Assembly (NCBI GenBank): GCA_035570275.1
Contig: DATMNI010000032.1
Span: 1 to 37,750, forward strand
From: DATMNI01 sp035570275
Lineage (GTDB): Bacteria > Acidobacteriota > Terriglobia > Bryobacterales > Bryobacteraceae
Direction: 5' to 3'
DNA length: 37,750 bases
Positions 24,217 through 32,645 of this stretch are shown one piece after another. The notes under the pieces were generated by a model that worked only from the letters and a program-made list of their open reading frames with translations, had not been told where the DNA came from and ran no database searches. The first letter of the stretch is position 1; each line of letters starts with the position of its first letter. A program made the position numbers and the translations under genes.

Positions 24217-25608
24217 ATGATACGGGCTCTCACAATCATCTTCGCGATCTCGATCGCTTTCGCCGCCGATCCCGAATGGCCCTCCTTCCGCGGACCCTCC
24301 TCCAACCCCGCTGCCGCCAACTCCAATCTCCCCGAAAAATGGTCGAAGTCGGAAAACGTCGAATGGACCACAGACATCCCCGGCCTTGGCTGGTCTTCGC
24401 CGATCGTCAGCGGCAGAAGCGTCTTCCTCACCACCGTCATCACCGACGGTAAGGCCAAGCAGCCGCAAACCGGCGTTGATTATTCGAACGACTACGTCGC
24501 CGAACTCCAGAAACAGGGCATAAAAGGGAAGGAGCTGATGGAGCGCCTCAACCAGCGCGACTTCGAACTCCCCAACGAAGTCTCGCTGCATTATTGGCTC
24601 TATTCGCTGGATCTGAATTCCGGCAAAATCAACTGGAAGCGCGAGTTCCACGCCGGCCATCCGCCCGGCGGCCGTCATCGCAAGAACAGTTTCTGTTCGG
24701 AAACTCCCATCACCGACGGAAAGCGCGTTTACGTCTACGTCACCAATCTTGGCCTCTTCGCCTACGATTTCGATGGCCAGAAAGTCTGGAGCACGCCGCT
24801 TGAAAACTTCCCGACCATTCTCGATTTCGGCACTGCTTCTTCGCCCGCCCAGTCAGGCGACCTCGTCATCATCGTCAATGACAACGAGAAGCAGCAATTC
24901 ATCGCCGCTTTCGATAAGAACACCGGCAAGCAGGTCTGGCGCACGAATCGTAATATCCACGTTCCCGGTTCCGATCGGCAGACTGGCTGGTCGACGCCTT
25001 ACGTCTGGAAAAACGAGAAGCGCACCGAGATCGTCACCATCGGCCCCGGACTCGCCATCAGCTACGACCTCGATGGTAAAGAGCTTTGGCGCATCGGCGG
25101 CATGTCCGCGATGACCATCCCGAGCCCCTTCGCTTACGATGGGCTCTTGTACCTGAACGGCGGCACCGGCAAAATCATCGCCGCGATCAAGCCGGGCGCA
25201 TCCGGCGATCTCACTACTCCGGATGGCGCGAAGCTGAACGATTTCGTGGCATGGCTGCAGCCGAAGGCCGGAACCTATTTGCCGACGGAACTGGCGTATG
25301 AGGGCGGCATCTACGTGCTCACTCACACCGGAATCCTCACGCGCTTCGACGCCAAAAACGGCGCGCAGACTTACAAGGCTCGCATCGGCGCAGGCGGCGA
25401 TTTCACGGCGTCACCGTGGGGTTACAACGGCGAGATTTTCTGCTTGAGCGAAGAGGGCAAGACGTACGTGATCGCAGCCGGCGACAAATTCGAGTTGCGG
25501 TATTCCAACGATCTCGACGAAATGGCGCTGGCGACCCCGGCCCTGGTCGGCGACCGCTTGCTGGTGCGCACCGAGAATCGTCTTTACTCAATCCGCAAAA
25601 GAAGCTGA
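24217..25608 (+). CDS. secreted PQQ-like beta-propeller protein
   Basis: A 463-residue protein with a short signal peptide (MIRALTIIFAISIAFAADPE). The family opening EWPSFRGPSSNP is typical of planctomycete/acidobacterial BamB-like propellers. Repeats follow: LHYWLYSLDLNSGKINWKRE, VWSTPLENFP, FIAAFDKNTGKQVWRTNR and ISYDLDGKELWRIGG. There is no haem motif and no clear PQQ-ligand set, so it is probably a binding or assembly protein rather than an enzyme. It begins seven bases after the dehydrogenase gene, in one operon with it, and may help that enzyme or handle its substrate. Its last 21 bases overlap the end of the convergent kinase gene. Confidence 0.82.
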   Translation: MIRALTIIFAISIAFAADPEWPSFRGPSSNPAAANSNLPEKWSKSENVEWTTDIPGLGWSSPIVSGRSVFLTTVITDGKAKQPQTGVDYSNDYVAELQKQGIKGKELMERLNQRDFELPNEVSLHYWLYSLDLNSGKINWKREFHAGHPPGGRHRKNSFCSETPITDGKRVYVYVTNLGLFAYDFDGQKVWSTPLENFPTILDFGTASSPAQSGDLVIIVNDNEKQQFIAAFDKNTGKQVWRTNRNIHVPGSDRQTGWSTPYVWKNEKRTEIVTIGPGLAISYDLDGKELWRIGGMSAMTIPSPFAYDGLLYLNGGTGKIIAAIKPGASGDLTTPDGAKLNDFVAWLQPKAGTYLPTELAYEGGIYVLTHTGILTRFDAKNGAQTYKARIGAGGDFTASPWGYNGEIFCLSEEGKTYVIAAGDKFELRYSNDLDEMALATPALVGDRLLVRTENRLYSIRKRS

Positions 25609-28260
25609 GCGCACCTCCGCGGCCTCGCCACCCAGCAATTCGCGCTCTCCCAACGAGCGCCAGAACGCAAAAACTGCGATGCCCAGCAGCAGACCGAGGG
25701 TGGCGATTCCGTAAGGCGCGTACCACGTCCGCCAGTTTCCGCCCACCGTAATGTTGTTGCAACTGTTAATGAAGAATATGGAGGCCATGGTCGTCACCAA
25801 CCCGAACCGCAATAGACAGAACATCAAGGCGGTAAGCAACCCGCCGTACACGGCTAGCTCGAGCTGCCAGTGAGGGGAGGCATAGATCCCACTATTGGTC
25901 AACGCGAACAGAGAAGCCGCGACCAGGGCGGCCAGCACGTCTTTCCTCACCACCACGCGCAGACAGAAGATCACGAAAAAGAAAATCAGACCAGTCTGCA
26001 GCGCGCCGTTGAGTGTGCCGGCGTGGCCGCCGATCCACTGCCTGGTTCCGGCCAGACCAAAAAGCGAGCCCATCGAATTCACCGGATTGGCGGGATCGGC
26101 CAGAAGGCCAGAGGTTTCGGCCGCGATCCACATGACACAACCCGCGGCGGCCCCGATCAGGACATGGCCGCCCACTTGCGCATCCATCCAGCCACCGGCC
26201 AGAACCCGGTTCCAGGTGACGATGGAGTGCGGCCAGCGCGACCGCACCGCGGGTTCGAGCGCCATATACAGCAGCCAGACCACACCGCCGGCCAGCAGCC
26301 AGGTAGCGAAGTTCGAGAAGAACAGACCCAACATCCGGCTGTCATCCACCGGATGGACATCGCCGGACCACGCCACGAAAAGCAGCAGGATTTGCGCCGT
26401 CGCGACCCGCAAGGCGCCTTTGCGGTCTGACCGGCCCCGCTTCCAATTGCGGCGGGCCAGCAGCACCATGAAGATCACCACCACCGCGGTGACAACCTGC
26501 ACGAATATGTCCCGCGCTTTGGTAAGCCAGGCCTTGTCCGCTCCGCCTCCTCCGCCGCCACCTCCGCCGTCTCCAGCGCTGCTCCACGGGTAGTTCACCG
26601 CGACCTGCGCAATGCGGCCCTTCCACCAGGCGATCTCCACCGTCAGGTCCATCTTGGGGAAGGTTGGGTGGTGGCCCTTCCAGGCTTTGATTTCGTCGCT
26701 GGCATTGGCCGGGGCCAGCGTGGGCGCCACCGGCGTGAACGTGGCCATGTCGAGGCCGGCGGCAAGGAAGACCGTTTCCGCGGCGACAGGCGGCGCTAAC
26801 GGCCCGCCGCCCTTTGTCGGGCCGCCCAACGGCGTCGATTGAAACTCCAGCAGCAGTCCGCTGCCGGATACCCTGGTGCTTCGCATGCCGGGCCCGTTCG
26901 AGGGCGGATTATCCTTGGTCACATGGCCATACGGCTCGGCGACCAGCGGATCGGCGCTCTCACGGTACTCGGCCGCCATAGGCGATTCCCTGGCGAACCA
27001 TTCGCCCCACTTCCTGGGCCCCGGCAACTTCTTCATGTAGTCGAAGAGACTGCTTCGTCTATCCAGCCACAGCACCCAATCGCCCGGCTTGGCCGGATAG
27101 CCGAACGATCGGGCGATCTCCCGGGCCTTGTGCCCCAGAACCTCCGGAGTGTCATAGAGCGGCGCGATCATGAGCGCCGTGATGTGCTGGCGGAGAGCCG
27201 TGACGCCGAAAAGGCAGCCCGCCACCGCGATCAGGCAGGGTATGGAGTACCGGCGGGCGAGGCCTTCATTGGTGCCCGCCGCCGCCACCAGTTCCGGGGA
27301 CGGCGTCTCACCGGCGGCCAGTGCGGCGGCCAGTGCGTCACCACCCGGAAGGGCCGCGGCCACCGCGAGCGGCGTGGCCGGACGCCGCGCGGGATCGGGA
27401 TCCAGGCAGCGGCGAATCACTTTCTCCACGGCCGGGTCGATATCGGCCGCGATGGTAGTCATGCTGCTTAGCTGCCTCGATTCCTGCAGGTCGATGAGCT
27501 CCTGCAGGCTCTTGGCATCGTACGGCCGCTTGCCGGTGAACAACTCGTAGAGCACCAGGCCGAGCGCATAGATGTCGCTTTTGGCGGTGACTTCGGAGCC
27601 TTTGAGCTGCTCCGGCGCCATGTAAGCGGGCGTGCCGTTGCGGATCTCCGCGCCCGAAAGCTGGCCGGCGATGGCGGCCAGTCCGAAATCCATGATCAGG
27701 ACCTCGCCGCGCTTGTTCAGCATGATGTTCTGCGGCTTCAGATCGCGGTGGATCACACCTTTGTCGTGTGCCGCGGCCAGGCCGGCGCACAGTTTGCGCG
27801 CCGTCTCCACGGCTTTGTCCGCCGGCAGCCGGCCGATGCGCAGCAGCAGCGACGCCAGGTCTTCGCCATCCACATACTCCATGGAGATGAAGGGCATGCC
27901 ATCGGCTTCGCCGATATCGTACACGCGGCAGACGTTGGGATGCGAAACCTGGCGCGCCACGCGCACTTCCCCGTGGAACCGCTCCAGCAGCCGGGGATTA
28001 TGCGAGGCCTCCTCGGGCAGAAACTTCAGGGCGACGGATTGGCCCAGCGCCAGATCGGTGGCCCGATAGACTTCGCCCATGCCGCCCCGCCCAAGCAGCC
28101 CGAGAATGCGATAGCGCCCGCCCAGCAGGGTTCCGGGTATGAACCGTCCTTCGTCGGCGGCTGCGCTGGACTCATAAGCAATGGACGAGCCGGACGCCGG
28201 CGTTGCCGGATTGGGAACGGCCACCGTTTCCATCACCGACGGATCGAGGTTCGGCTTCAT
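25588..28260 (-). CDS. serine/threonine protein kinase with multi-spanning membrane C-terminus
   Basis: An 890-residue PknB-type kinase. The N-terminal catalytic domain (about 50-310) has LLGRGGMGEVYRATDL, VALKF (Lys79), IHRDLKPQNIML (about 170-181), DFGLA (191-195) and APE (215-217), so it should be active. One helix follows near 340, then an extracytoplasmic stretch of about 250 residues, a Gly-only run of nine or so residues (about 26540-26575) and finally about eight hydrophobic helices to the C-terminus, with GAAAGCVMWIAAETSGL and similar segments. This resembles the acidobacterial kinases fused to an integral-membrane sensor of unknown ligand. The gene overlaps the convergent propeller gene by 21 bases. 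The large palindrome-free gap upstream shows no obvious promoter. Confidence 0.88.
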   Translation of the reverse strand: MKPNLDPSVMETVAVPNPATPASGSSIAYESSAAADEGRFIPGTLLGGRYRILGLLGRGGMGEVYRATDLALGQSVALKFLPEEASHNPRLLERFHGEVRVARQVSHPNVCRVYDIGEADGMPFISMEYVDGEDLASLLLRIGRLPADKAVETARKLCAGLAAAHDKGVIHRDLKPQNIMLNKRGEVLIMDFGLAAIAGQLSGAEIRNGTPAYMAPEQLKGSEVTAKSDIYALGLVLYELFTGKRPYDAKSLQELIDLQESRQLSSMTTIAADIDPAVEKVIRRCLDPDPARRPATPLAVAAALPGGDALAAALAAGETPSPELVAAAGTNEGLARRYSIPCLIAVAGCLFGVTALRQHITALMIAPLYDTPEVLGHKAREIARSFGYPAKPGDWVLWLDRRSSLFDYMKKLPGPRKWGEWFARESPMAAEYRESADPLVAEPYGHVTKDNPPSNGPGMRSTRVSGSGLLLEFQSTPLGGPTKGGGPLAPPVAAETVFLAAGLDMATFTPVAPTLAPANASDEIKAWKGHHPTFPKMDLTVEIAWWKGRIAQVAVNYPWSSAGDGGGGGGGGGADKAWLTKARDIFVQVVTAVVVIFMVLLARRNWKRGRSDRKGALRVATAQILLLFVAWSGDVHPVDDSRMLGLFFSNFATWLLAGGVVWLLYMALEPAVRSRWPHSIVTWNRVLAGGWMDAQVGGHVLIGAAAGCVMWIAAETSGLLADPANPVNSMGSLFGLAGTRQWIGGHAGTLNGALQTGLIFFFVIFCLRVVVRKDVLAALVAASLFALTNSGIYASPHWQLELAVYGGLLTALMFCLLRFGLVTTMASIFFINSCNNITVGGNWRTWYAPYGIATLGLLLGIAVFAFWRSLGERELLGGEAAEVRSASFAD

Positions 28261-28490
28261 AGCCTTCTGATTCTACCCCGCCGGCCCAGATACCTGGCCG
28301 CCCAGCCAGCCTCGGGGCTTTTAATTAACGCTTCTGATTTAAATACCTAAGGTCTGAGACGTATTCAGGTGTTGCTGTCACCATGGAACAGCGGGTCGAA
28401 CCATGAAAAAGTCCCGATCCTTTGGTGGCGCACTGCATTTCCTTTGGGCGCTTCGGTTGCCGTCTTTACTAACGTTTGTGGATCGCGTCA
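28261..28490. other. intergenic gap upstream of the kinase gene
   Basis: AT-richer than its surroundings (the 28318-28350 stretch in particular), as expected for a promoter region, but I cannot fix a -35/-10 pair with confidence. No gene seen. Confidence 0.3.
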
Positions 28491-28780
28491 ATGGCCGGGA
28501 AGCCAGCCAGCGCCCCTGCCCCGCTGTTGAAGGATGGGCAGCCGGTGGAATGGTGGTTCGGGTTCAAATTCAATGCCGGGTCCTTTCCGGGTTGCGGCGG
28601 CGCCCAAAGAGCGTGCCTTTTTTGGCGGCACGGTTCAAACATACAAAGGGGCATTCGGCCAACAGTTCGCCTTTGCCGGCAGCGCCGGCCACACACTAGA
28701 ACAGGTGGCGGCTGTCCTGGAGACACCACAACCGATCCGGTGGGGACCACCTTCAATCAGGTGTACAAAGGCAACTTGCG
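28491..28780 (+). pseudogene. DNase II-like gene, N-terminal remnant with frameshifts
   Basis: The frame from ATG 28491 reads KDGQPVEWWFGFKFNAGSFP, which resembles the start of DNase II family enzymes (GxPVDWxxxYK). Near 28615 the similarity jumps to the next frame (FGGTVQTYKGAFGQQFAFAG) and then back (DTTTDPVGTTFNQVYKGN), matching the next block of that family before the NDQ motif. After about 28780 the match ends, and the two catalytic His regions of the full enzyme (GHTKG and the later one) are absent. I infer a decayed, truncated copy. DNase II proteins are acid endonucleases, known mainly from animals but with bacterial relatives. The family call rests on short motifs. Confidence 0.5.
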
Positions 28781-28844
28781 CCCGCGGGGGAAGCTAAATA
28801 AAATAATAAGTTGGACATTTGATCCAAGCGCACAGGAAAGAGAC

Positions 28845-29193
28845 AAGATTTCACGCCAAGCCGCGAAGCCGCAAAGAAGCCGCAAAGGAAGAGGGATTAA
28901 GAGGGACAATCGAAGTCAACGTGACCGGGAATCCACTGGCGAAACAGATTCCGGATACAGCGTATCGAGTCCATACCAACTCTGGGGCCCGGCCTGCTGG
29001 AGTCGATCTATGAATTGGTCCTGGCATCCGGACTGGAACACCGCAGGCCCGGGGCGAGCCAACAAGCGTTTGAGCTGATTGATAAACTTCAAAGTGGTCC
29101 TGATCCAAGGACGGCTTCACGCGCGTCGCTAACGGACTCGCCGAGCAGTCTTCTTTGCGACTTTGCGACTTTGCGACTTTGCGTGAAATCTTG
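28845..29193. repeat. element with 13-bp inverted ends and CTTTGCGA tandem octamers, enclosing the GxxExxY relic
   Basis: CAAGATTTCACGC (28845-28857) is matched exactly, inverted, by GCGTGAAATCTTG (29181-29193). Just inside the right end the octamer CTTTGCGA is repeated four times (29153-29184, the last copy ending in T); inside the left end the inverse words CGCAAAG recur (about 28870-28888). The layout suggests a mobile cassette carrying the GxxExxY gene. Confidence 0.7.
28915..29149 (+). pseudogene. GxxExxY family gene, internally deleted and frameshifted
   Basis: One frame gives DTAYRVHTN; the next, from 28982, gives LGPGLLESIYELVLASGLEH, the signature of the GxxExxY family (PD-(D/E)XK-like, unknown function). 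Much further along the normal protein, the C-terminal blocks LINFKVVLIQ and GFTRVANGLAEQ appear here after only a few codons. About 60 residues, including the V-E-L-K-S active-site region, are missing, and at least two frame changes are needed. The gene is therefore dead. The surrounding inverted ends and tandem octamers are intact, so the element outlived its gene. Confidence 0.65.
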
Positions 29194-29346
29194 CCTTTTT
29201 GAATCCCCACGGTCCAAGCCGATTCCCCTTAACGCCAGACGCAAATTGTCGATTGGCCGATCAACCAGTTTGTGGTTTGACTCCGCCTAAAAGGAACAAA
29301 GATGCTCTGGTATGAACTCATGGGCCGCTAGGGAGTTTCTTCCATT

Positions 29347-29475
29347 GTGAAGGCTTCGGGCGGCGTGATTCGCGATCTGTTGACGTTGTCCCACTCGGCA
29401 GCGAAGACCGCATCGGAAGCCGGAACGTCCGCTCTGCCATTAGCCAACCTGGCAAGCGGTATCTGGCGGGATTAG
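29347..29475 (+). other. small open frame, doubtful
   Basis: GTG 29347 to TAG 29473-29475 encodes 42 residues (VKASGGVIRDLLTLSHSAAK at the start). I do not recognise it. It may be the tail of another decayed gene in this graveyard. The rest of 29194-29509 shows nothing coding. Confidence 0.2.
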
Positions 29476-29509
29476 GTCGAACCCACCGCCAATCCGGTAA
29501 AGCCCTAGG

Positions 29510-30637
29510 TCATGGAGTAGTCGGCCGTGGAGCCGGCGGCTGCCTGCGCCCGGCCGTCAGCGCAAGTGCCCGCGGCCGGAACGGCCAGCCCATCTCCTCC
29601 AGCATCGCCTGGATCTCGGTGCGATGGGTCTTGAGCAGCGAAATCGCCAGCATCAGTAGGATCATCGCTACCGCGGCCATCGCGGCCTGGGCGACATTCA
29701 GATTACCCTTCAGGAGCCACGACGCCCGGCCGTAAACCAGCTCGATGTGGACCCAGTACACCAGCAGCGAGGTGGTGCCGAACTGGCGCACCCAGCTCCA
29801 CCCCGGAGCCGCGCCGTAGCGGGTCCACAGGAACGCAAAGGCTACCAGCAGCAGCAGGACTCCCAGCTTGGTGAGGATCTGCGCCGGGCTGTTCAGCCAG
29901 AACTCGGACTTGGCGTAGATTTGATACGGCCCGTTGGCGAAGTACTGGCAAGCCAGGATCAGAGTGCCGCCCAGCACCGCCGCCCACTGCATGGCGCGCT
30001 CGGTGGCATCCGGCGGAACCGTGCGCAGGATACTGCCCGCGCTCATGCCGAAGGCCAGGTAGGCGCCCCAAGGGAAAATGCCGAACGAATTGTAATCGGG
30101 GACGAGATAGCCACGCACCAGCGTCGGGACGCCCGACCAGTCCAATTGGGAGATCAGCGGCGATGCGAAGGCGATCGCCAGGCCCAGAACGGCGCACAAC
30201 CGGATGCGTTCGGCGGTGCGGAACAGCGCCATCACGGACAAGACCGCGATGGAAAAGCCCATGCAGTTGAGCACGTCCACGCGGAACAGATCCTGCCAGG
30301 CGGCCGGCAGTCCAAAGATCCAGAGTTGCAGCCGGAAGGCGAAAGCCAGCCCGAAGAGGTAGCCGGCGCGGCGCAGCGACGTGGTCACCCGCTCAAGCGG
30401 CGGCACGCCTTTGCGCTCCGTGCTGTCCATCAGGAAGGCCAAAGTGACGCCGGTGAGAAACAGGAACAGGGCCGGCGGCAACCCGCCTGCGAACTGCGAC
30501 AGCAGGTAGGGGCCGCTCTCTTTCAACTCGGGCTTGAGGTAGGAATGAAACACGTGGCCCTGAAGCATAATCAGGGCGCCTAACCCGCGAACCCAGTCCA
30601 GATACTCTAGCCGGTTTGAAGTCGACTTGGTCTTCAT
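29510..30637 (-). CDS. membrane acyltransferase of the DUF1624/HGSNAT-like type
   Basis: A 375-residue integral membrane protein with about ten hydrophobic helices. The start MKTKSTSNRLEYLDWVRGLG, then LIMLQGHVFHSYLKPEL with a His in the first helix and GGLPPALFLFLTGVTLAF, is typical of the heparan-alpha-glucosaminide acetyltransferase-like (DUF1624) and acyltransferase-3 superfamily. The His in helix 1 is the acyl-accepting or catalytic residue in characterised relatives. The C-terminal 40 residues are soluble and Pro/Arg-rich. ATG 30637 is chosen over 30670 because it starts just before the conserved RLEYLDW. It follows the LolA-like gene by 44 bases on the same strand. The acceptor is unknown. 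Confidence 0.8.
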   Translation of the reverse strand: MKTKSTSNRLEYLDWVRGLGALIMLQGHVFHSYLKPELKESGPYLLSQFAGGLPPALFLFLTGVTLAFLMDSTERKGVPPLERVTTSLRRAGYLFGLAFAFRLQLWIFGLPAAWQDLFRVDVLNCMGFSIAVLSVMALFRTAERIRLCAVLGLAIAFASPLISQLDWSGVPTLVRGYLVPDYNSFGIFPWGAYLAFGMSAGSILRTVPPDATERAMQWAAVLGGTLILACQYFANGPYQIYAKSEFWLNSPAQILTKLGVLLLLVAFAFLWTRYGAAPGWSWVRQFGTTSLLVYWVHIELVYGRASWLLKGNLNVAQAAMAAVAMILLMLAISLLKTHRTEIQAMLEEMGWPFRPRALALTAGRRQPPAPRPTTP

Positions 30638-30681
30638 CAAATTGACGCTCGTCAGAAGAGATACAGGCACGAATTCCTGTG

Positions 30682-31398
30682 CTACTCCTTTAGTGGTCTG
30701 GTGGTTTTTACACCCCTCGGCAAGTCCAGCTTCAACTCGCCGATGTTCGGGTCAACCACGAGGTTGGTGTAGGTGGCCAACAGGTAGTCTCCGCCGCCCG
30801 TATACAGCTTCTGCTGCACGGTTATGCCTTTGGAGTCCGAAATCCAAAGTTCGCACTTCTTGACCTGCGTCAGCATTTCCTGGGATTTCGGAGTGAGCTC
30901 GATCTTCGTAGTTTTTTCGCCGGCCACGGTTTCCGCAGCCGGCTGCCCCAGCTTAACCGTGTAGGCGTCGCGAAGGTCCCTGGAGTTACTGCCGAAACCG
31001 AGTAGCAGATACTGATCGAGCATGCCGCGAAACTTACGGTTCAAGTCGTATTCCTGGACCTCGTTGGGGTTCTTCAGGATGTAGAACCAGGCCTTGGAGC
31101 CCGTGAACAGGACCTGCTTGGCGTCCGGTTGTTTGATATCGACCAGCATCTGCATATCCTTCGACCTGGCGCCGCGCTTCACTGTGATGCTTCCGACATC
31201 GGTTTCATCCTTGTCGATCACACCGTTGTGCGCCACTTTCGTCATATCGGCTTTCAGGCCTTTGAACGTGCCCGCCGTCTGATCCATTCGGGCCAGCGCG
31301 GCAGCCAGTGGATCATCAGCAGGCGAAGCGCCAAACCCGGGGGCCAACAGGAGGAGCGTAGTGCCGATCAGCACCAGGGCAGCATGAAGTGGGCGCAT
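30682..31398 (-). CDS. LolA-like outer-membrane lipoprotein carrier protein
   Basis: A 238-residue exported protein. The signal peptide (MRPLHAALVLIGTTLLLLAP) is followed by the LolA-like pattern: LARMDQTAGTFKGLKADMTK, then DVGSITVKRG, MLVDIKQPDAKQVLFTGSKAW and KCELWISDSKGITVQQKLY. The LolA/LolB fold is an open beta-barrel that carries lipids or lipoproteins through the periplasm. AAGGAG lies nine bases before ATG 31398, which settles the start; the longer frame to 31458 has no such site. It lies 56 bases after the small membrane-protein gene and upstream of the acyltransferase, so all three may form one unit. Confidence 0.82.
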   Translation of the reverse strand: MRPLHAALVLIGTTLLLLAPGFGASPADDPLAAALARMDQTAGTFKGLKADMTKVAHNGVIDKDETDVGSITVKRGARSKDMQMLVDIKQPDAKQVLFTGSKAWFYILKNPNEVQEYDLNRKFRGMLDQYLLLGFGSNSRDLRDAYTVKLGQPAAETVAGEKTTKIELTPKSQEMLTQVKKCELWISDSKGITVQQKLYTGGGDYLLATYTNLVVDPNIGELKLDLPRGVKTTRPLKE

Positions 31399-31454
31399 GA
31401 CAAGTGACTCCTTAATCGATAGACGCAAACCACCCGGAAAGCGGATACCCAGGG

Positions 31455-31805
31455 TCAAGGCCGGGCAAACGCCATATAGCCTTGCAGATCGCCTTCCGAA
31501 TCAAGGATCGGCTCGACCCGAATCACCTTCAGCCGCCGGTTGCTCATGCGCGTCTGCAGCACCTGCGTGAGCTTCGCCACCCGCTGGTTCTCGGCCGTTC
31601 CCGCCAGAAACTGGGAATCGACAAAGAAGACCGAACTGCCGTTCTCCGAGGGAAGCATGGCAATGTTGCTGGCCTTGGGGAGCTTCGGCTGGTCGCTGAA
31701 CCACGATCGCGGTGTGGCAAAGATGAAGACGAGGATGATGCCTACCATCACGTCGTATTGCCAAGTCTCGCGTTGGTAATCCCACAAAATGAAGCGCTTC
31801 AGCAT
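31455..31805 (-). CDS. conserved-looking small membrane protein upstream of the LolA-like gene
   Basis: A 116-residue protein: a cytoplasmic start MLKRFILWDYQRETWQYD, one membrane helix (VMVGIILVFIFATP at about 19-32), then a soluble alpha/beta part of about 80 residues with SVFFVDSQFLAGTAENQRVA and RRLKVIRVEPILDSEGDLQG. I do not recognise a named family. The position directly upstream of the LolA-like gene suggests a joint envelope role. The frame has the codon use of its neighbours and is almost certainly real. Confidence 0.7.
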   Translation of the reverse strand: MLKRFILWDYQRETWQYDVMVGIILVFIFATPRSWFSDQPKLPKASNIAMLPSENGSSVFFVDSQFLAGTAENQRVAKLTQVLQTRMSNRRLKVIRVEPILDSEGDLQGYMAFARP

Positions 31806-31860
31806 CGGCTACTGCTATCTTATCAAGCCGGCGGGGCTCCCCGGTAACCCAGGCCTGAAA

Positions 31861-31924
31861 CAAACCCAGACGTGGACAAACCCAGACGTGGACAATCCCA
31901 GACGTGGACAAACCCGGGCGTGGA
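31861..31924. repeat. four tandem copies of a 16-bp unit
   Basis: CAAACCCAGACGTGGA occurs at 31861-31876 and 31877-31892 exactly. The third copy (31893-31908) has one change and the fourth (31909-31924) two. It lies between two minus-strand genes, upstream of the start at 31805. Units are contiguous with no spacers. Confidence 0.9.
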
Positions 31925-32059
31925 ACCCGTGATTTTGGCATCGGTTCGATGGCGCCAATCGGCGGCCGGGGCGGCCTCAGCGGTCTGGTGGGATTGAAAT
32001 GGCCGTCCCGCGCGTGCTCCACTGGGTGGAGCCATCGAGTGTGAACCGGGGTTGCTTGT

Positions 32060-32449
32060 CTAGGCGGGTGCGGATGCCGGGCAGGCACGCACGTCCAAAA
32101 TCACCGAAGTGCGGATCGGCTGGTAGGTGGGATGGCCGAACTCCAGGCGCATGCCGCGGCCGATGTACCGGGTCTTGATCATCGAACCGCCCCACGTGGA
32201 ACCGTGGATCGTTACCGGAATCGGTTCCGGACAGAAAACCGGGTGGCCGGAGATCAGCGCCTGGTCCCAACCCTTATAGAGAATCGTATAGGCCCGGTTC
32301 TGGGTGGTGACTTCGAGGACGGTGCCGGGCAACACGTCGCGCAGGTGAACCCCGCCCTCAATCTCGGATTGGACGATGTGCGAATTGACGGCCTCGTCGA
32401 GGTTGGCGTGCGGTTGAAACAAGCTCGGGTTGTTGACCGCCGTCGTCAT
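32060..32449 (-). CDS. hypothetical protein, 129 residues
   Basis: The frame from ATG 32449 reads MTTAVNNPSLFQPHANLDEA with a beta-rich middle (GVHLRDVLPGTVLEVTTQNR, then SMIKTRYIGRGMRLEFGHPT) and a TSVILDVRACPASAPA end. There is no signal peptide, membrane helix or motif that I know. Third-position G/C is high, as in neighbouring genes, and no better frame exists on the other strand. The segment VLPGTVLEVTTQNRAYTILY hints at a small barrel or OB-like fold; this is a guess. Probably a real gene of unknown function. Confidence 0.6.
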   Translation of the reverse strand: MTTAVNNPSLFQPHANLDEAVNSHIVQSEIEGGVHLRDVLPGTVLEVTTQNRAYTILYKGWDQALISGHPVFCPEPIPVTIHGSTWGGSMIKTRYIGRGMRLEFGHPTYQPIRTSVILDVRACPASAPA

Positions 32450-32645
32450 AGCCCTACCGTTAGCTTACTACCGTTGGCACTGCCAAAGCATGGCCGGGCG
32501 AATTGGGGGGTTGAGGAACGGCTGGGTCGCTCGGTAGTTTCGACCATTCATGATAGGCTTGAGCCGTGACCCGGGGAGCGTGGCGCGGCCAGGCGCGGGC
32601 GCCGCATCCCTGAGGCCGTTCAGCATCATGGATCCGTTCGGCACC

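Noticed and set aside
22449..24458. 669-codon open frame on the minus strand
   Set aside because: Antisense to the quinohaemoprotein gene; open only because of high third-position G/C. No recognisable motif.
31861..31924. Possible CRISPR array
   Set aside because: The 16-bp units are contiguous with no spacers and there are no cas genes; it is a simple tandem repeat.
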